In this document: positions 22,280 through 29,784 of the stretch, in pieces | Layout: each line of letters begins with the position of its first letter | Position numbering within the stretch: the stretch's first letter is position 1 | Source of the DNA: a virus | Reading direction: 5' to 3' (one strand) | Length of the DNA: 34,311 nucleotides | Virus record (IMG/VR): IMGVR_UViG_3300025137_000135 | Coordinates: 1-34,311 of that record | Program-made: the position numbers and the translations under genes | The notes under the pieces: generated by a model | The model's input: the letters and a program-made list of their open reading frames with translations, nothing else | What the model was told of the DNA's origin: nothing | Databases searched by the model: none

Positions 22280-22451
22280 AGATTATGGTGGAAAAGGTAG
22301 TATGCAAAGACCCATAAATAGTAGAGAACAATTTGATAAGAATTGGGATTCTATATTTGGGAAATGTGATAATGAAAAAAGCAATGGAATTGATGACAAT
22401 TCCAACAAAGTGGACACATCAAGGAAAGATAGTAGAACAACTACCAGATGA
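22266..22451 (+). CDS. Small conserved phage protein (MTSGRDYGGKG)
   Basis: The 61-aa product starts MTSGRDYGGKGSMQRPINSR and contains FDKNWDSIFGK. I recognise this short conserved pattern from marine T4-type phages, where the protein often ends just after the IFGK motif. Here it has an extra 26-residue polar tail that overlaps the next gene in another frame. The upstream in-frame ATGs at 22257 and 22260 are less likely because the conserved start is MTSGRDYGG. No function is known. Confidence 0.65.
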   Translation: MTSGRDYGGKGSMQRPINSREQFDKNWDSIFGKCDNEKSNGIDDNSNKVDTSRKDSRTTTR

Positions 22452-22839
22452 TTGCGAGGGATTTGTTTATCTCATAACTAATCTTGCTAACAACAGAAAG
22501 TATATTGGTAAGAAACTCGCAAGGTTTAAAGTTACTAGACCACCACTTAAAGGCAGAACAAATAAAAGACGCTCAACAAAAGAAAGTGATTGGAGAGATT
22601 ATTGGGGTTCTTCTGAACACTTGAACGCTGATGTTATATCGTTTGGTGAAGATAAATTTACCAGAGAAATTTTACATTATTGTTCAAGTAGAGGAATATT
22701 AAGTTACTTAGAAGCAAAAGAACAATTTGACAGAAGGGTTCTAGAAACTGATGAATACTATAATGGTATTATCAATGTTAGAATAGGAAGCTCAAAGATG
22801 TTACAAGAACATTTGAGGATACATAATGGACAACAATGA
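22372..22839 (+). CDS. GIY-YIG-like nuclease
   Basis: The 155-aa product has a degenerate GIY-YIG core. FVYLITNLANNRKYIGKKLA supplies the two tripeptide positions (VYL and YIG). A basic region (RPPLKGRTNKRRSTKES), a WRDYWGSS element and a late acidic residue in YLEAKEQF follow. I associate similar proteins with cyanophages, often annotated as endonucleases. It may be a resolving or a homing-type enzyme; no intron or split gene is seen next to it. The ATG at 22372 is the best start; two further Met follow at 22384 and 22393. It overlaps the methyltransferase gene by 14 nt. Confidence 0.7.
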   Translation: MKKAMELMTIPTKWTHQGKIVEQLPDDCEGFVYLITNLANNRKYIGKKLARFKVTRPPLKGRTNKRRSTKESDWRDYWGSSEHLNADVISFGEDKFTREILHYCSSRGILSYLEAKEQFDRRVLETDEYYNGIINVRIGSSKMLQEHLRIHNGQQ

Positions 22840-23416
22840 TTGGATAGATCAGTATAAACAATTTCACGCAGACCAAAATACCAATTATCCCGGCAACAAT
22901 CTTAAACCGCAACTACAACATATTTTAGATTTGATAAAAGATATGAAACCAGAAACTCTATTAGACTTTGGTTGTGGTAAAGGTCAACAGTATTCTAAAT
23001 GGAAACACCACAAAGATATGGGTATCATGCCAACTCTGTATGACCCAGCAGTACCAGAGTTTGAAACCTTACCAGATGGCCCTTTTGATGGTATCATCTC
23101 TACTGATGTATTAGAACACATTCCCGAAGAACAAATCCCAGAAACAATTAATATGATTACCAAAAGAGCTGATAAGTTTGTATTCCTTGCAATTGCAACT
23201 TCACCAGCAATAGCAATCCTACCCAATGGTGAGAATGCACACTGTACACGAAAACCCATTTCTTGGTGGACAGAAATGTATGAAAAATATTCCTATAAAC
23301 GAGTGTATACTCACATCAAAACTTACGGAGATTTTAATGGATATTCTATACTAAATGAAGATTTATACATGGAATATTTCCTAAATAATTTAAAGTTAGA
23401 TAAGAAAACCTCTTGA
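22826..23416 (+). CDS. SAM-dependent methyltransferase (class I)
   Basis: The 196-aa product has motif I LLDFGCGKGQ (SAM binding, about residue 45) and a later DGIISTDVLEHIPEEQ segment typical of class I methyltransferases acting on small molecules or sugars. The N-terminal YKQFHADQNTNYPGNNL helps to place a substrate helix. No DNA-methyltransferase motif (DPPY or PCQ) is visible, so DNA modification is unlikely. I associate similar genes with marine T4-type phages. The target is unknown. Confidence 0.8.
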   Translation: MDNNDWIDQYKQFHADQNTNYPGNNLKPQLQHILDLIKDMKPETLLDFGCGKGQQYSKWKHHKDMGIMPTLYDPAVPEFETLPDGPFDGIISTDVLEHIPEEQIPETINMITKRADKFVFLAIATSPAIAILPNGENAHCTRKPISWWTEMYEKYSYKRVYTHIKTYGDFNGYSILNEDLYMEYFLNNLKLDKKTS

Positions 23417-23441
23417 CTTTATACTTTTGTTGTGTTATTAT
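23413..23441 (+). promoter_or_regulatory. Host sigma70-type promoter, extended -10
   Basis: TTGACT (23413-23418), 17-bp spacer, TATTAT (23436-23441) with TG one base upstream. The -35 lies just across the end of the methyltransferase gene, and the small-gene run from 23472 is downstream. Confidence 0.75.
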
Positions 23442-23471
23442 GTATACATAAGATAATAAAAGGAGAGAATA

Positions 23472-23633
23472 ATGAGCAAAATGAATGAAATATCTTTGGA
23501 CATTCAAGAGTTTGTTAATGATAATTTAGGAAAAAAGTCTGTTGATGAAATTCTTAATGATGTCAAGAAAACATTTCAAATGTCTTTTGCTGTTGAATAT
23601 GCAAAAGAATATATCGAGGAGGTGTATCCATGA
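23472..23633 (+). CDS. Small acidic helical protein
   Basis: The 53-aa product (MSKMNEISLDIQEFVNDNLG onward) is helical and acidic. It is preceded by a strong ribosome site (AAAGGAG) and a sigma70-type promoter, so it is probably made early and in quantity. It is coupled to the next gene by ATGA. I do not recognise the family; it may be a small host-takeover factor. Confidence 0.65.
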   Translation: MSKMNEISLDIQEFVNDNLGKKSVDEILNDVKKTFQMSFAVEYAKEYIEEVYP

Positions 23634-23821
23634 TTGACACATATACCGCAACAATCATTTCACTTGTAGCTTGTTTTGGCACTTATCTGTGGGGAAGAAG
23701 TTCTGCTACTGAACCTGTAACTGAAAAACTATTAAATATTTTAGAAGAACAGGGTTTTATTAAAATTAAAGTCAATCCCGAAACTGGCGAAAAAGAGTTA
23801 CAAAAGGTTAAATGTATTTAA
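23630..23821 (+). CDS. Small membrane-anchored protein
   Basis: The 63-aa product has an N-terminal membrane segment (about residues 6-22) and a short soluble tail with KLLNILEEQGFIKIKVNPET. It overlaps the upstream gene by four bases (ATGA), and a ribosome site GAGGAGG lies before it. No function is known. Confidence 0.65.
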   Translation: MIDTYTATIISLVACFGTYLWGRSSATEPVTEKLLNILEEQGFIKIKVNPETGEKELQKVKCI

Positions 23822-23845
23822 TTTATATTATGGAAGTAATTGAAA

Positions 23846-24292
23846 ATGACTAAAAAAGTTAAAGAAAGTTTACCTAATCACAAAGATTGGAAACCAAGTA
23901 AACCTCGTAAAAAACGCAAGCCCTTGACCCCAGAACAAAGGTCTGCGGCTATTGAACGACTTGCATTAGCTCGTGCTGCAAGAAAACCAGCTGTAAATTC
24001 TTCTGTCCATAGTTCTTTATTAGGACTACCAGAAGATCACTTTTTACATCCTAGTAAAGTTAAGTCTTGGATTAAAACTCAAAAAAGTATTTTAAACGAA
24101 GAAAAAAGCAGTGTCAGGAAAGGTGTTTCTGGTGCAATCGCAAAAGTTGCTGACATAGAAGGTTACATTCGTCATTGTAATGCTTATCTTAAAACAGGCG
24201 ATTGGTGTGATGATCGTTATGGAGAACATCAAGAAGGACGAGTCAAATGGAAAACGATAACACCGAAGGGCCCAGTAGTAACAAAAAAATAA
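23846..24292 (+). CDS. Basic phage protein
   Basis: The 148-aa product starts MTKKVKESLPNHKDWKPSKP. It has a strongly basic, Pro-rich N-terminus (PRKKRKPLTPEQRSAA), then a helical Ala/Arg-rich part and a C-terminal segment with CDDRYGEHQEGRVKW. The basic start suggests nucleic-acid binding. Similar proteins occur in other marine T4-type phages, as far as I recall. The ATG at 23846 is chosen over a TTG two codons earlier. It overlaps the next gene by 46 nt. Confidence 0.65.
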   Translation: MTKKVKESLPNHKDWKPSKPRKKRKPLTPEQRSAAIERLALARAARKPAVNSSVHSSLLGLPEDHFLHPSKVKSWIKTQKSILNEEKSSVRKGVSGAIAKVADIEGYIRHCNAYLKTGDWCDDRYGEHQEGRVKWKTITPKGPVVTKK

Positions 24293-24660
24293 AGAACAAT
24301 GTAGTAAAAGGCCCATGGCTAGACAAAGAAGAAATGTCTAATTTGTATGATGAAAGTAAGAAAATTGCAAATGACATAGAAGTGATTGATGGCATTACAA
24401 GTCAACTTATAATTCCATTGATACACAAATTTAATGAAGAAGGTTTTGATTTAACTTCACCTGAGTTTTTAAAAGAAATTGGATATATAAATGAGGTGGT
24501 AAAATCTATGCTTTATAGGAAGTTTGATTATGGACACACTATGAGTGTATTCATTGATAATCTTATGATAGCCAAAGATGGTATCATATCAATAGATAAA
24601 GACATGCTAGATGACATGTTAGATGTTATGGAAGAAAGTTATGAACAACCTATCGAGTGA
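24247..24660 (+). CDS. Acidic helical phage protein
   Basis: The 137-aa product starts MENDNTEGPSSNKKIKNNVV and becomes strongly acidic and helical, ending DMLDDMLDVMEESYEQP. No motif is recognised. Its first 46 nt overlap the upstream gene, so a downstream start would be possible, but no other Met with a ribosome site is evident before the conserved-looking LDKEEMSNLYDES segment. It is coupled to the oxygenase gene by a 20-nt overlap. Confidence 0.6.
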   Translation: MENDNTEGPSSNKKIKNNVVKGPWLDKEEMSNLYDESKKIANDIEVIDGITSQLIIPLIHKFNEEGFDLTSPEFLKEIGYINEVVKSMLYRKFDYGHTMSVFIDNLMIAKDGIISIDKDMLDDMLDVMEESYEQPIE

Positions 24661-25312
24661 TCCCATTGTATGGGAAAATTTTAGTCCTACAATTTTGGAA
24701 TTTGAATTACCAGAAAAATTTACTTCATTAGTTAATCTTGCAGGAGATGCAGTATTAGGTGATGAAAGTCTTTCTAAGAAATTTGATTTTTCTGAAAACC
24801 TTGTTGGTAAGGTATCAAAAGAAATAAAAATTCCTGCTTATGATAAAGAAGAAACTAAGTATTTGTCAGACACAATCAAAGAAGGCTGTCTAGGATATCT
24901 TAAACACATGGAAGTTGTCAATCGTGCGTATGGTTGGTCTAAGATTTCAAAGGGTAAACAACCCACCATTGATAACATTCATCTTGCACAGAGTTGGATT
25001 GTAAGTCAGTATAAACACGAATACAATCCATGGCATACACACAGTGGTAACTTTTCTGGTGTTATCTATCTAAAGATACCAAAAGATATGCATAAAGAAA
25101 ATGATAAAGAATTTAAAGATCACTATCCAGCAACAGGTCTGATTGAATTTATGTATGGTGAAAAATCAGACTTTAGAAGTGACAATCTTAAATTTGTTCC
25201 AAAAGTTGGAATGATGTTAATATTCCCATCTTGGTTAAAACATACTGTTTATCCATTTTATTCTGATGGTGAAAGAAGGAGCATGAGCTTTAACGCACAT
25301 TATAAATTATGA
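24641..25312 (+). CDS. 2OG-Fe(II) oxygenase-like protein
   Basis: The 223-aa product has a double-stranded beta-helix pattern: NPWHTHSGNFSGVIYL (His132, His134), a long central part, then FPSWLKHTVYPF (His201) and an Arg pair (212-213) in the 2-oxoglutarate position. This follows the phage-rich 2OG-FeII_Oxy_5-type proteins. The first iron motif is His-x-His here rather than the usual His-x-Asp. I have seen many such genes in cyanophages; the substrate is unknown. The ATG is placed at 24641, since an in-frame ATG six codons earlier lies deeper in the upstream gene. Confidence 0.8.
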   Translation: MNNLSSDPIVWENFSPTILEFELPEKFTSLVNLAGDAVLGDESLSKKFDFSENLVGKVSKEIKIPAYDKEETKYLSDTIKEGCLGYLKHMEVVNRAYGWSKISKGKQPTIDNIHLAQSWIVSQYKHEYNPWHTHSGNFSGVIYLKIPKDMHKENDKEFKDHYPATGLIEFMYGEKSDFRSDNLKFVPKVGMMLIFPSWLKHTVYPFYSDGERRSMSFNAHYKL

Positions 25313-26148
25313 TAATTATTGATATGAATCAAATCACAGTAGCTAGTCTAATGATGCATTTGAATATGACTAAATCTAAAGAACCAGATGAGAACATTGT
25401 AAGACACATGATTCTCAATTCGGTTCGTATGTATCGCACTCAATTTACTGAGGAATATGGTGAGGTTGTACTTGCTTATGATTCCAAACATTATTGGAGG
25501 CGTGACTTCTTTCCTAACTACAAAGCAAGTCGTAGGAAAGGTAGAGAAAAATCTGACTTGGATTGGGATGCAATCTTTGAAGTTCTGAATAAAATTAAAG
25601 CAGAGTTCAAAGATAACTTACCATATAAGTACCTTGAAGTTTATGGTGCAGAAGCTGATGACATTATTGCTACTCTTGTGAAAAACAAGAAAGAACCAAT
25701 TATGATTGTTTCTGGAGATAAAGACTTTATTCAGTTACAAAAATATTCTGATGTAAATCAATTTTCACCCATTCTCAAGAAGTATGTAAATGGATATAAT
25801 CCAGATACCTATATAAAGGAACACATACTTAAAGGCGACACTAGTGATGGAGTGCCTAATGTTCTATCACCTGATAACACTTTTGTAGATGGATTAAGAC
25901 AAAAACCTTTAACAAAGAAAAAGATTGAAAGCTGGTTGAATGCAAATATTGATGATTTACCTGATGAAGTTAAAAGAAATTACCAAAGGAATGAAACTCT
26001 TATCAGTCTTGATAAGATTCCATCTGAGTTGGAAACTGAAATTAATGAAGTTTTTGACAATGCTCCCTGTGGCAATCGAAGTAAACTATTAAATTATTTT
26101 ATACAATCTAGATTGAAAAATCTTACTGAAACAATTGGAGAATTTTAA
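25309..26148 (+). CDS. rnh: RNase H / 5'-3' exonuclease (T4 Rnh-like, FEN family)
   Basis: The 279-aa protein has the acidic clusters of the FEN/T4 RNase H family: MIIIDMNQ at the start, YWRRDFFPNYKASRR, GAEADDIIATL, SGDKDFIQLQ and GDTSDGVPNV. It removes RNA primers during lagging-strand synthesis. It overlaps the oxygenase gene by four bases and is followed after two bases by the next gene, as part of one compact operon. Confidence 0.92.
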   Translation: MIIIDMNQITVASLMMHLNMTKSKEPDENIVRHMILNSVRMYRTQFTEEYGEVVLAYDSKHYWRRDFFPNYKASRRKGREKSDLDWDAIFEVLNKIKAEFKDNLPYKYLEVYGAEADDIIATLVKNKKEPIMIVSGDKDFIQLQKYSDVNQFSPILKKYVNGYNPDTYIKEHILKGDTSDGVPNVLSPDNTFVDGLRQKPLTKKKIESWLNANIDDLPDEVKRNYQRNETLISLDKIPSELETEINEVFDNAPCGNRSKLLNYFIQSRLKNLTETIGEF

Positions 26149-26150
26149 AC

Positions 26151-26657
26151 ATGGCTAACCCTGTAGAAGTATACACACCGCTCTTTTCAGAAATACTTGA
26201 AAAAGTAGCAAAAGCAAAAACTAAAGCACAGAAGGTTCAACTCCTTCAAAAACATAATACTGATTCATTAAGAATGTTTTTGAAATCTGGATTTGATCCT
26301 AAATTAGAATGGGTATTCCCAGAAGGTGAAGTTCCTTATACACCTAATGATGCACCAGAAGGTACAGAACATACAGTGCTTTCAATGGAATCAAAAAAAC
26401 TATGGCATTTCATTAAAGGTGCTGACCCCAAAACTCGTCAAGTACAAAAAGAAAGCATGTTCTTTCAGTTACTAGAGTCGTTACACGAAAGTGAAGCAAA
26501 ACTTTTGGTTCATGCAAAGGATAAAAAACTACATCAAGTCTACAAAGGCTTATCTTCAAAAGTAGTTCAAGAAGCATTTGGTTGGGATGAAAACTTTGTA
26601 GTTCCTGCTCCAGAAGTATATCCACAAGGTTCTCGTTCTGCTAATGGCCATGACTAA
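26151..26657 (+). CDS. Conserved T4-type phage protein (DUF6433-type)
   Basis: The 168-aa product has VEVYTPLFSEILEKVAKAKT, then KVQLLQKHNTDSLRMFLKSG, GEVPYTPNDAPEGTEHT and YKGLSSKVVQEAFGW. I recognise this pattern as a widespread T4-type marine phage family (I believe DUF6433) next to rnh. It is soluble and helical. A role in replication or recombination is possible by position only. It overlaps glyA by 14 nt. Confidence 0.78.
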   Translation: MANPVEVYTPLFSEILEKVAKAKTKAQKVQLLQKHNTDSLRMFLKSGFDPKLEWVFPEGEVPYTPNDAPEGTEHTVLSMESKKLWHFIKGADPKTRQVQKESMFFQLLESLHESEAKLLVHAKDKKLHQVYKGLSSKVVQEAFGWDENFVVPAPEVYPQGSRSANGHD

Positions 26658-27831
26658 ATTAGAAGCATTAATGCTGGGAGTAAACGTGTTTGATCCCCGA
26701 ATCAAAAAAATAGTATTTGATGAAACTGCTCGTCAAGACAACACTGTTGAACTAATCGCAAGTGAAAACTTCACTAGTCCAGAGATAATGTCATTGTGTG
26801 GTAGTATCTTAACCAACAAGTATGCAGAAGGTTTGCCCGGCAAAAGATACTACAATGGTTGTGATGAAGTTGACAAGGTAGAAGAACTTGCAATTGAATA
26901 TGCAACTAAACTATTTGATTGTAGCTTTGCAAATGTTCAACCACATAGTGGTGCAAATGCAAACCTTGCAGTATTCAAAGCATTCTTGAAACCAGCCGAC
27001 TTAATTGTCAGTATGGACTTATCTAGTGGTGGACACTTATCACATGGTGCGAAGGTTAACATAAGTGGTAAGTGGTTCGTTATCAAGAATTATGGTGTTG
27101 ATGATAATGGAATTATTGATTATGATGAAGCAGAAAGACTAGTATTAAAACATAGTCCTAAAATGATTATTGCAGGAGCAAGTGCATATAGTCGAGTGAT
27201 TGATTGGAAACGATTCAGAAAAATGGCAGACTCGGTAGGTGCAATCTTACTTGCAGATGTCAGTCACTACTCTGGACTCATTGCTGGTAAATCATATCCT
27301 AATCCATTTCCTTATGCAGATGTTGTAACAACAACTACACACAAAACTTTACGAGGCCCTCGTGGTGGTATGATTTTGTGGAACGATAAAGAATATAGTA
27401 ATAAACTTAATAGTGCAGTATTTCCCGGCACTCAAGGTGGGCCTCTGATGCACATCATTGCCGCTAAAGCACAATGTTTCTACGAAGCATTACAACCAGA
27501 CTTTCATTTATATACTGAACGAGTAATAGCTAATGCAAACATGATGGCAAAAACATTCATAGCTGCTGATGTAGAAATAGTATCTGGTGGAACACAATCT
27601 CATATGTTTACTATTAACTTGAATAAAGAAAAGTATAGTGGTCGTGAATTTGCAGATTTACTAGAAGAAAAAGGTATTACTGTAAATAAAAATGGTGTTC
27701 CTAACGACACTCGCGGTTTTATTGAAACCTCTGGAGTTAGAATCGGAGTTGCAGCAGAAACCACCAGAGGTAACGATGAAGAATGGTTTAAAACTCTTGC
27801 ACAAATAATGATTCAATATTTAAGGTCTTAA
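26644..27831 (+). CDS. glyA: Serine hydroxymethyltransferase
   Basis: The 395-aa PLP enzyme is complete. It has VELIASENFTSPEI near the N-terminus, KYAEGLPGKRYYNGC, PHSGANANLAV, the PLP motif DVVTTTTHKTLRGPRGG (Lys234 as the Schiff-base Lys), FPGTQGGPLMH and GVRIGVAAETTRG near the end. It turns serine and tetrahydrofolate into glycine and 5,10-methylene-THF, the methyl donor for ThyX. It is about 20 residues shorter than E. coli GlyA. Start at 26644 or, two codons later, 26650. A phage glyA is rare and fits the dNTP pathway here. Confidence 0.95.
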   Translation: MAMTKLEALMLGVNVFDPRIKKIVFDETARQDNTVELIASENFTSPEIMSLCGSILTNKYAEGLPGKRYYNGCDEVDKVEELAIEYATKLFDCSFANVQPHSGANANLAVFKAFLKPADLIVSMDLSSGGHLSHGAKVNISGKWFVIKNYGVDDNGIIDYDEAERLVLKHSPKMIIAGASAYSRVIDWKRFRKMADSVGAILLADVSHYSGLIAGKSYPNPFPYADVVTTTTHKTLRGPRGGMILWNDKEYSNKLNSAVFPGTQGGPLMHIIAAKAQCFYEALQPDFHLYTERVIANANMMAKTFIAADVEIVSGGTQSHMFTINLNKEKYSGREFADLLEEKGITVNKNGVPNDTRGFIETSGVRIGVAAETTRGNDEEWFKTLAQIMIQYLRS

Positions 27832-27849
27832 ATTAAATTGCAAAATCCA

Positions 27850-27878
27850 TTGACTTTCCATTTTACCTGTGTTACTAT
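27850..27878 (+). promoter_or_regulatory. Host sigma70-type promoter, extended -10
   Basis: TTGACT (27850-27855), 17-bp spacer, TACTAT (27873-27878) with TG one base upstream (TGTTACTAT). It lies in the gap after glyA and drives the small membrane-protein gene and probably the genes following. Confidence 0.72.
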
Positions 27879-27912
27879 AGTTGTACAAAATAAGAAAATA
27901 TAGGTCTAAAGT

Positions 27913-28101
27913 ATGTTTAAAAATATTATTGTAGGTTGTATCGGTGCTTTTGGTTTTTTACTAATTCTTGGTGTAGCTGGTTCTGATTGTGGTGGTAGTT
28001 GTATGGAAGATGCAATGTCACTTGATAAAATGATGATTTATGGAGCTATTGGCACAATAATGATTGCATTTTCTGTATATTTTTTGAACAAAAGATATTA
28101 A
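27913..28101 (+). CDS. Small two-TM membrane protein
   Basis: The 62-aa product has two hydrophobic segments (about 4-21 and 41-58) joined by a short loop with two Cys (SDCGGSCMEDA). It has its own sigma70-type promoter and is separated from the next gene by a highly structured leader. It could act on the host membrane early in infection. No family is recognised. Confidence 0.68.
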   Translation: MFKNIIVGCIGAFGFLLILGVAGSDCGGSCMEDAMSLDKMMIYGAIGTIMIAFSVYFLNKRY

Positions 28102-28107
28102 AGGTTT

Positions 28108-28179
28108 TGACCCAACTGACACTCTCTCTCTCATTTCTCTCTCGTCAGTTGGGTCATTTAATTAAAAAGAGAAATGAGA
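28108..28179 (+). promoter_or_regulatory. Candidate H-type RNA pseudoknot in the leader of the 28190 gene
   Basis: Stem 1 is a perfect 12-bp pairing of GACCCAACTGAC (28109-28120) with 28144-28155, extended by T28108-A28156. Its 23-nt pyrimidine-rich loop contains TCTCATTTCTCT (28129-28140). This is the exact complement of AGAGAAATGAGA (28168-28179), just upstream of the ATG at 28190. Forming both stems gives an H-type pseudoknot. Stem 2 would cover the purine-rich ribosome-site region. The pairing is seen in the sequence; the function is inferred. Confidence 0.6.
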
Positions 28180-28189
28180 AAGTTTTAAT

Positions 28190-28540
28190 ATGAATACTGT
28201 TGAAATTTCTGGTGGTTACAAATATCAAAGAAAGCTTTGCGATTCAGTTATCAACTATACAATTAAAAAACTATTACCTCGCCTTAGGACATTAGAGATT
28301 AATGTTGAACTAACAAACATACTAGATGATGCAACAGGTTATTGTATGATTGGTGATAACAATCGTGAATTTTATATTGAAATAGATAAGAAACTTAATT
28401 TAAAAGATATGGTTTTAACAATTTGTCACGAAATGGTTCATGTGAAACAATATGCTCGTAATGAAAAAGCGATTGAAAGTGAAGCTTGTTGTTTAGAACC
28501 TAAACTGGCACTTGAATATTGGGAAAATAATATAATATGA
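28190..28540 (+). CDS. HExxH metallopeptidase-like protein
   Basis: The 116-aa product has a zinc-protease motif HEMVHVKQYA at residues 80-84 and after, with a later Glu-rich segment (IESEACCLE) as possible third ligand. It has the size of a minimal SprT/WSS1-like or phage metallopeptidase domain. I associate similar short HExxH proteins with marine T4-type phages. Substrate unknown; cleavage of a DNA-bound protein or a virion precursor are both possible. The leader contains a candidate pseudoknot that overlaps the ribosome-site region. ATGA coupling to the next gene. Confidence 0.75.
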   Translation: MNTVEISGGYKYQRKLCDSVINYTIKKLLPRLRTLEINVELTNILDDATGYCMIGDNNREFYIEIDKKLNLKDMVLTICHEMVHVKQYARNEKAIESEACCLEPKLALEYWENNII

Positions 28541-29079
28541 ATATATTCCACTTACACAAAGACCCTGTAATATGTGCAGAGATGCACATAGATAAACATG
28601 TAGTCAAAATGCCTATTGAGTATGCACAACTAATGTCAACTGCACACAGAGTACTTGACGGAGAATTGTATTTAGGTAAAACTATAAATAATAGAAATAT
28701 TAAAAGATGGCGATTGTCTGATGAACGAGAAAATGTTTTATACAAAGCTTCTCACATTAATCACCCATCTGCAATATGGGTTCGTGAGTCTGTTGAAAAC
28801 TATTTACAAATGTATAAACTCTACAAAGCAACACTAGCAGAGTATACAACTCGTTATGGTAAAGTGCATGGTTCAACTAAACCATCAGAGTTACTTAAAA
28901 ATCCACCATTGAATATTCCTTTTAAGAAAGGAACACCAATGCCTCAATGTATGCCTGATGATTGTAAGATGGCAGGGAATCCAATTCTTGCTTATAGAAA
29001 GTACTACATAAGAGAGAAAAAAGGTTTTGCAACTTGGAAAGGTAGGGAGATACCAGAATGGTACAGGACGACAACTTAG
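28537..29079 (+). CDS. Conserved T4-type phage protein (His/Cys motif)
   Basis: The 180-aa product starts MNIFHLHKDPVICAEMHIDK and continues HVVKMPIEYAQLMSTAHRVL, a pattern I recognise as conserved in cyanophages and pelagiphages. There is a later HINHPSAIWVRES segment, and CMPDDCKM near the end. Conserved His, Cys and Asp could bind metal. It vaguely resembles pyrimidine-dimer glycosylase-type entries in some annotations, but I see no certain catalytic residue and leave the function open. It overlaps the next gene by 22 nt. Confidence 0.75.
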   Translation: MNIFHLHKDPVICAEMHIDKHVVKMPIEYAQLMSTAHRVLDGELYLGKTINNRNIKRWRLSDERENVLYKASHINHPSAIWVRESVENYLQMYKLYKATLAEYTTRYGKVHGSTKPSELLKNPPLNIPFKKGTPMPQCMPDDCKMAGNPILAYRKYYIREKKGFATWKGREIPEWYRTTT

Positions 29080-29315
29080 TATATGATCGTTTGCTTAGAA
29101 GACAAATCTTAGGCACAGAGGGTAAAGATAAAGTTGTCGATTATAAAGAAATAACAGGAAAATATTACAATACTACAATGTCAAAATCTATAGAAATGGA
29201 TATGCAAGCACTAACAAAATCTTATTATACAGCACTTGAGCGAATAACAGAATTGATTGAAGAAAATAATGATTTAAAGGAAAAACTTAAAAATGCCGAC
29301 ATACACACTTCTTAA
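29058..29315 (+). CDS. Small helical protein
   Basis: The 85-aa product starts MVQDDNLVYDRLLRRQILGT and ends in a Leu/Glu/Lys coiled-coil (RITELIEENNDLKEKLKNAD). It overlaps both neighbours by about 22 nt. No family is recognised; the amphipathic C-terminal helix suggests oligomerisation or binding to a phage or host protein. Confidence 0.6.
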   Translation: MVQDDNLVYDRLLRRQILGTEGKDKVVDYKEITGKYYNTTMSKSIEMDMQALTKSYYTALERITELIEENNDLKEKLKNADIHTS

Positions 29316-29661
29316 TACTGAAACTGATGAGATGTCTGAAACATTTTGTTCTTGGTCTGAATTAGAATCTTTTTTAGAAGAACACCCTACATTTAAAACT
29401 ATAGTTAATACAGCTCCAGCACTTGTTAGTGGTATCGCAGGAAGAAGTTTTAAGACTGATGATGGATTCAAAGAAAACATGGCAAGGATATCTGCCGCAC
29501 ACCCCAATTCACCATTAGCTGACCAATTTGGTACAAATAAAGATATAAAAACATCTAAAACTAATGCTGTTCTTAAAAAACACAAAGTAAAAAGTATTGG
29601 AAAGTCACACGATTTAAATAATATTTCCAAAGAATATAAGAATAATGAACTTGTAAAGTAA
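29293..29661 (+). CDS. Conserved T4-type phage protein, FmdB-like start
   Basis: The 122-aa product starts MPTYTLLNTETDEMSETFCS and goes on with a WSELESFLEEHP helix and ALVSGIAGRS. The N-terminus resembles the FmdB-type zinc ribbon of some marine phage proteins, but here the Cys pairs are missing except one, so zinc binding is unlikely. The C-terminal part (NMARISAAHPNSPLADQFG, then a Lys-rich tail) is also familiar from cyanophages. Function unknown. Confidence 0.7.
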   Translation: MPTYTLLNTETDEMSETFCSWSELESFLEEHPTFKTIVNTAPALVSGIAGRSFKTDDGFKENMARISAAHPNSPLADQFGTNKDIKTSKTNAVLKKHKVKSIGKSHDLNNISKEYKNNELVK

Positions 29662-29668
29662 CTAAATA
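29662..29668 (+). promoter_or_regulatory. Possible variant late promoter (CTAAATA)
   Basis: CTAAATAG lies directly after a stop codon, at the head of the 123-nt phoH leader. The same motif occurs at 5913 and 17153. Weak evidence only. Confidence 0.3.
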
Positions 29669-29672
29669 GTTT

Positions 29673-29761
29673 TGTATGAATAACAAGATAAACTAATTTC
29701 AGTTTTCATACACCTTGTGTGGTATGTTGTGCGAAATAATATTGACCATAGCATATCACAC
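29673..29761 (+). promoter_or_regulatory. Structured phoH leader: two hairpins
   Basis: The first hairpin pairs TGTATGAA (29673-29680) with TTCATACA (29705-29712). The second is a 15-bp stem with three G-U pairs (29717-29731 with 29747-29761) and a 15-nt loop. A T-run and the palindrome CTTTTTAAAAAG, which overlaps the ribosome-site bases, follow before the phoH start. This looks like a regulatory 5' leader or attenuator. Confidence 0.5.
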
Positions 29762-29784
29762 TCTCTTTTTAAAAAGGATTGGTA

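Noticed and set aside
22314-22320. ATAAATA inside the small gene at 22266 as a late promoter for the nuclease gene
   Set aside because: It is coding sequence in a run of overlapping early-type genes and has only seven matching bases.
22826-23416. DNA-modification methyltransferase
   Set aside because: Only the SAM-binding motif is clear; catalytic DNA-methylase motifs are missing.
28683-28690. TATAAATA inside the gene at 28537
   Set aside because: It lies within a conserved coding region, and no gene start follows at the right distance; an AT-rich genome gives such octamers by chance.
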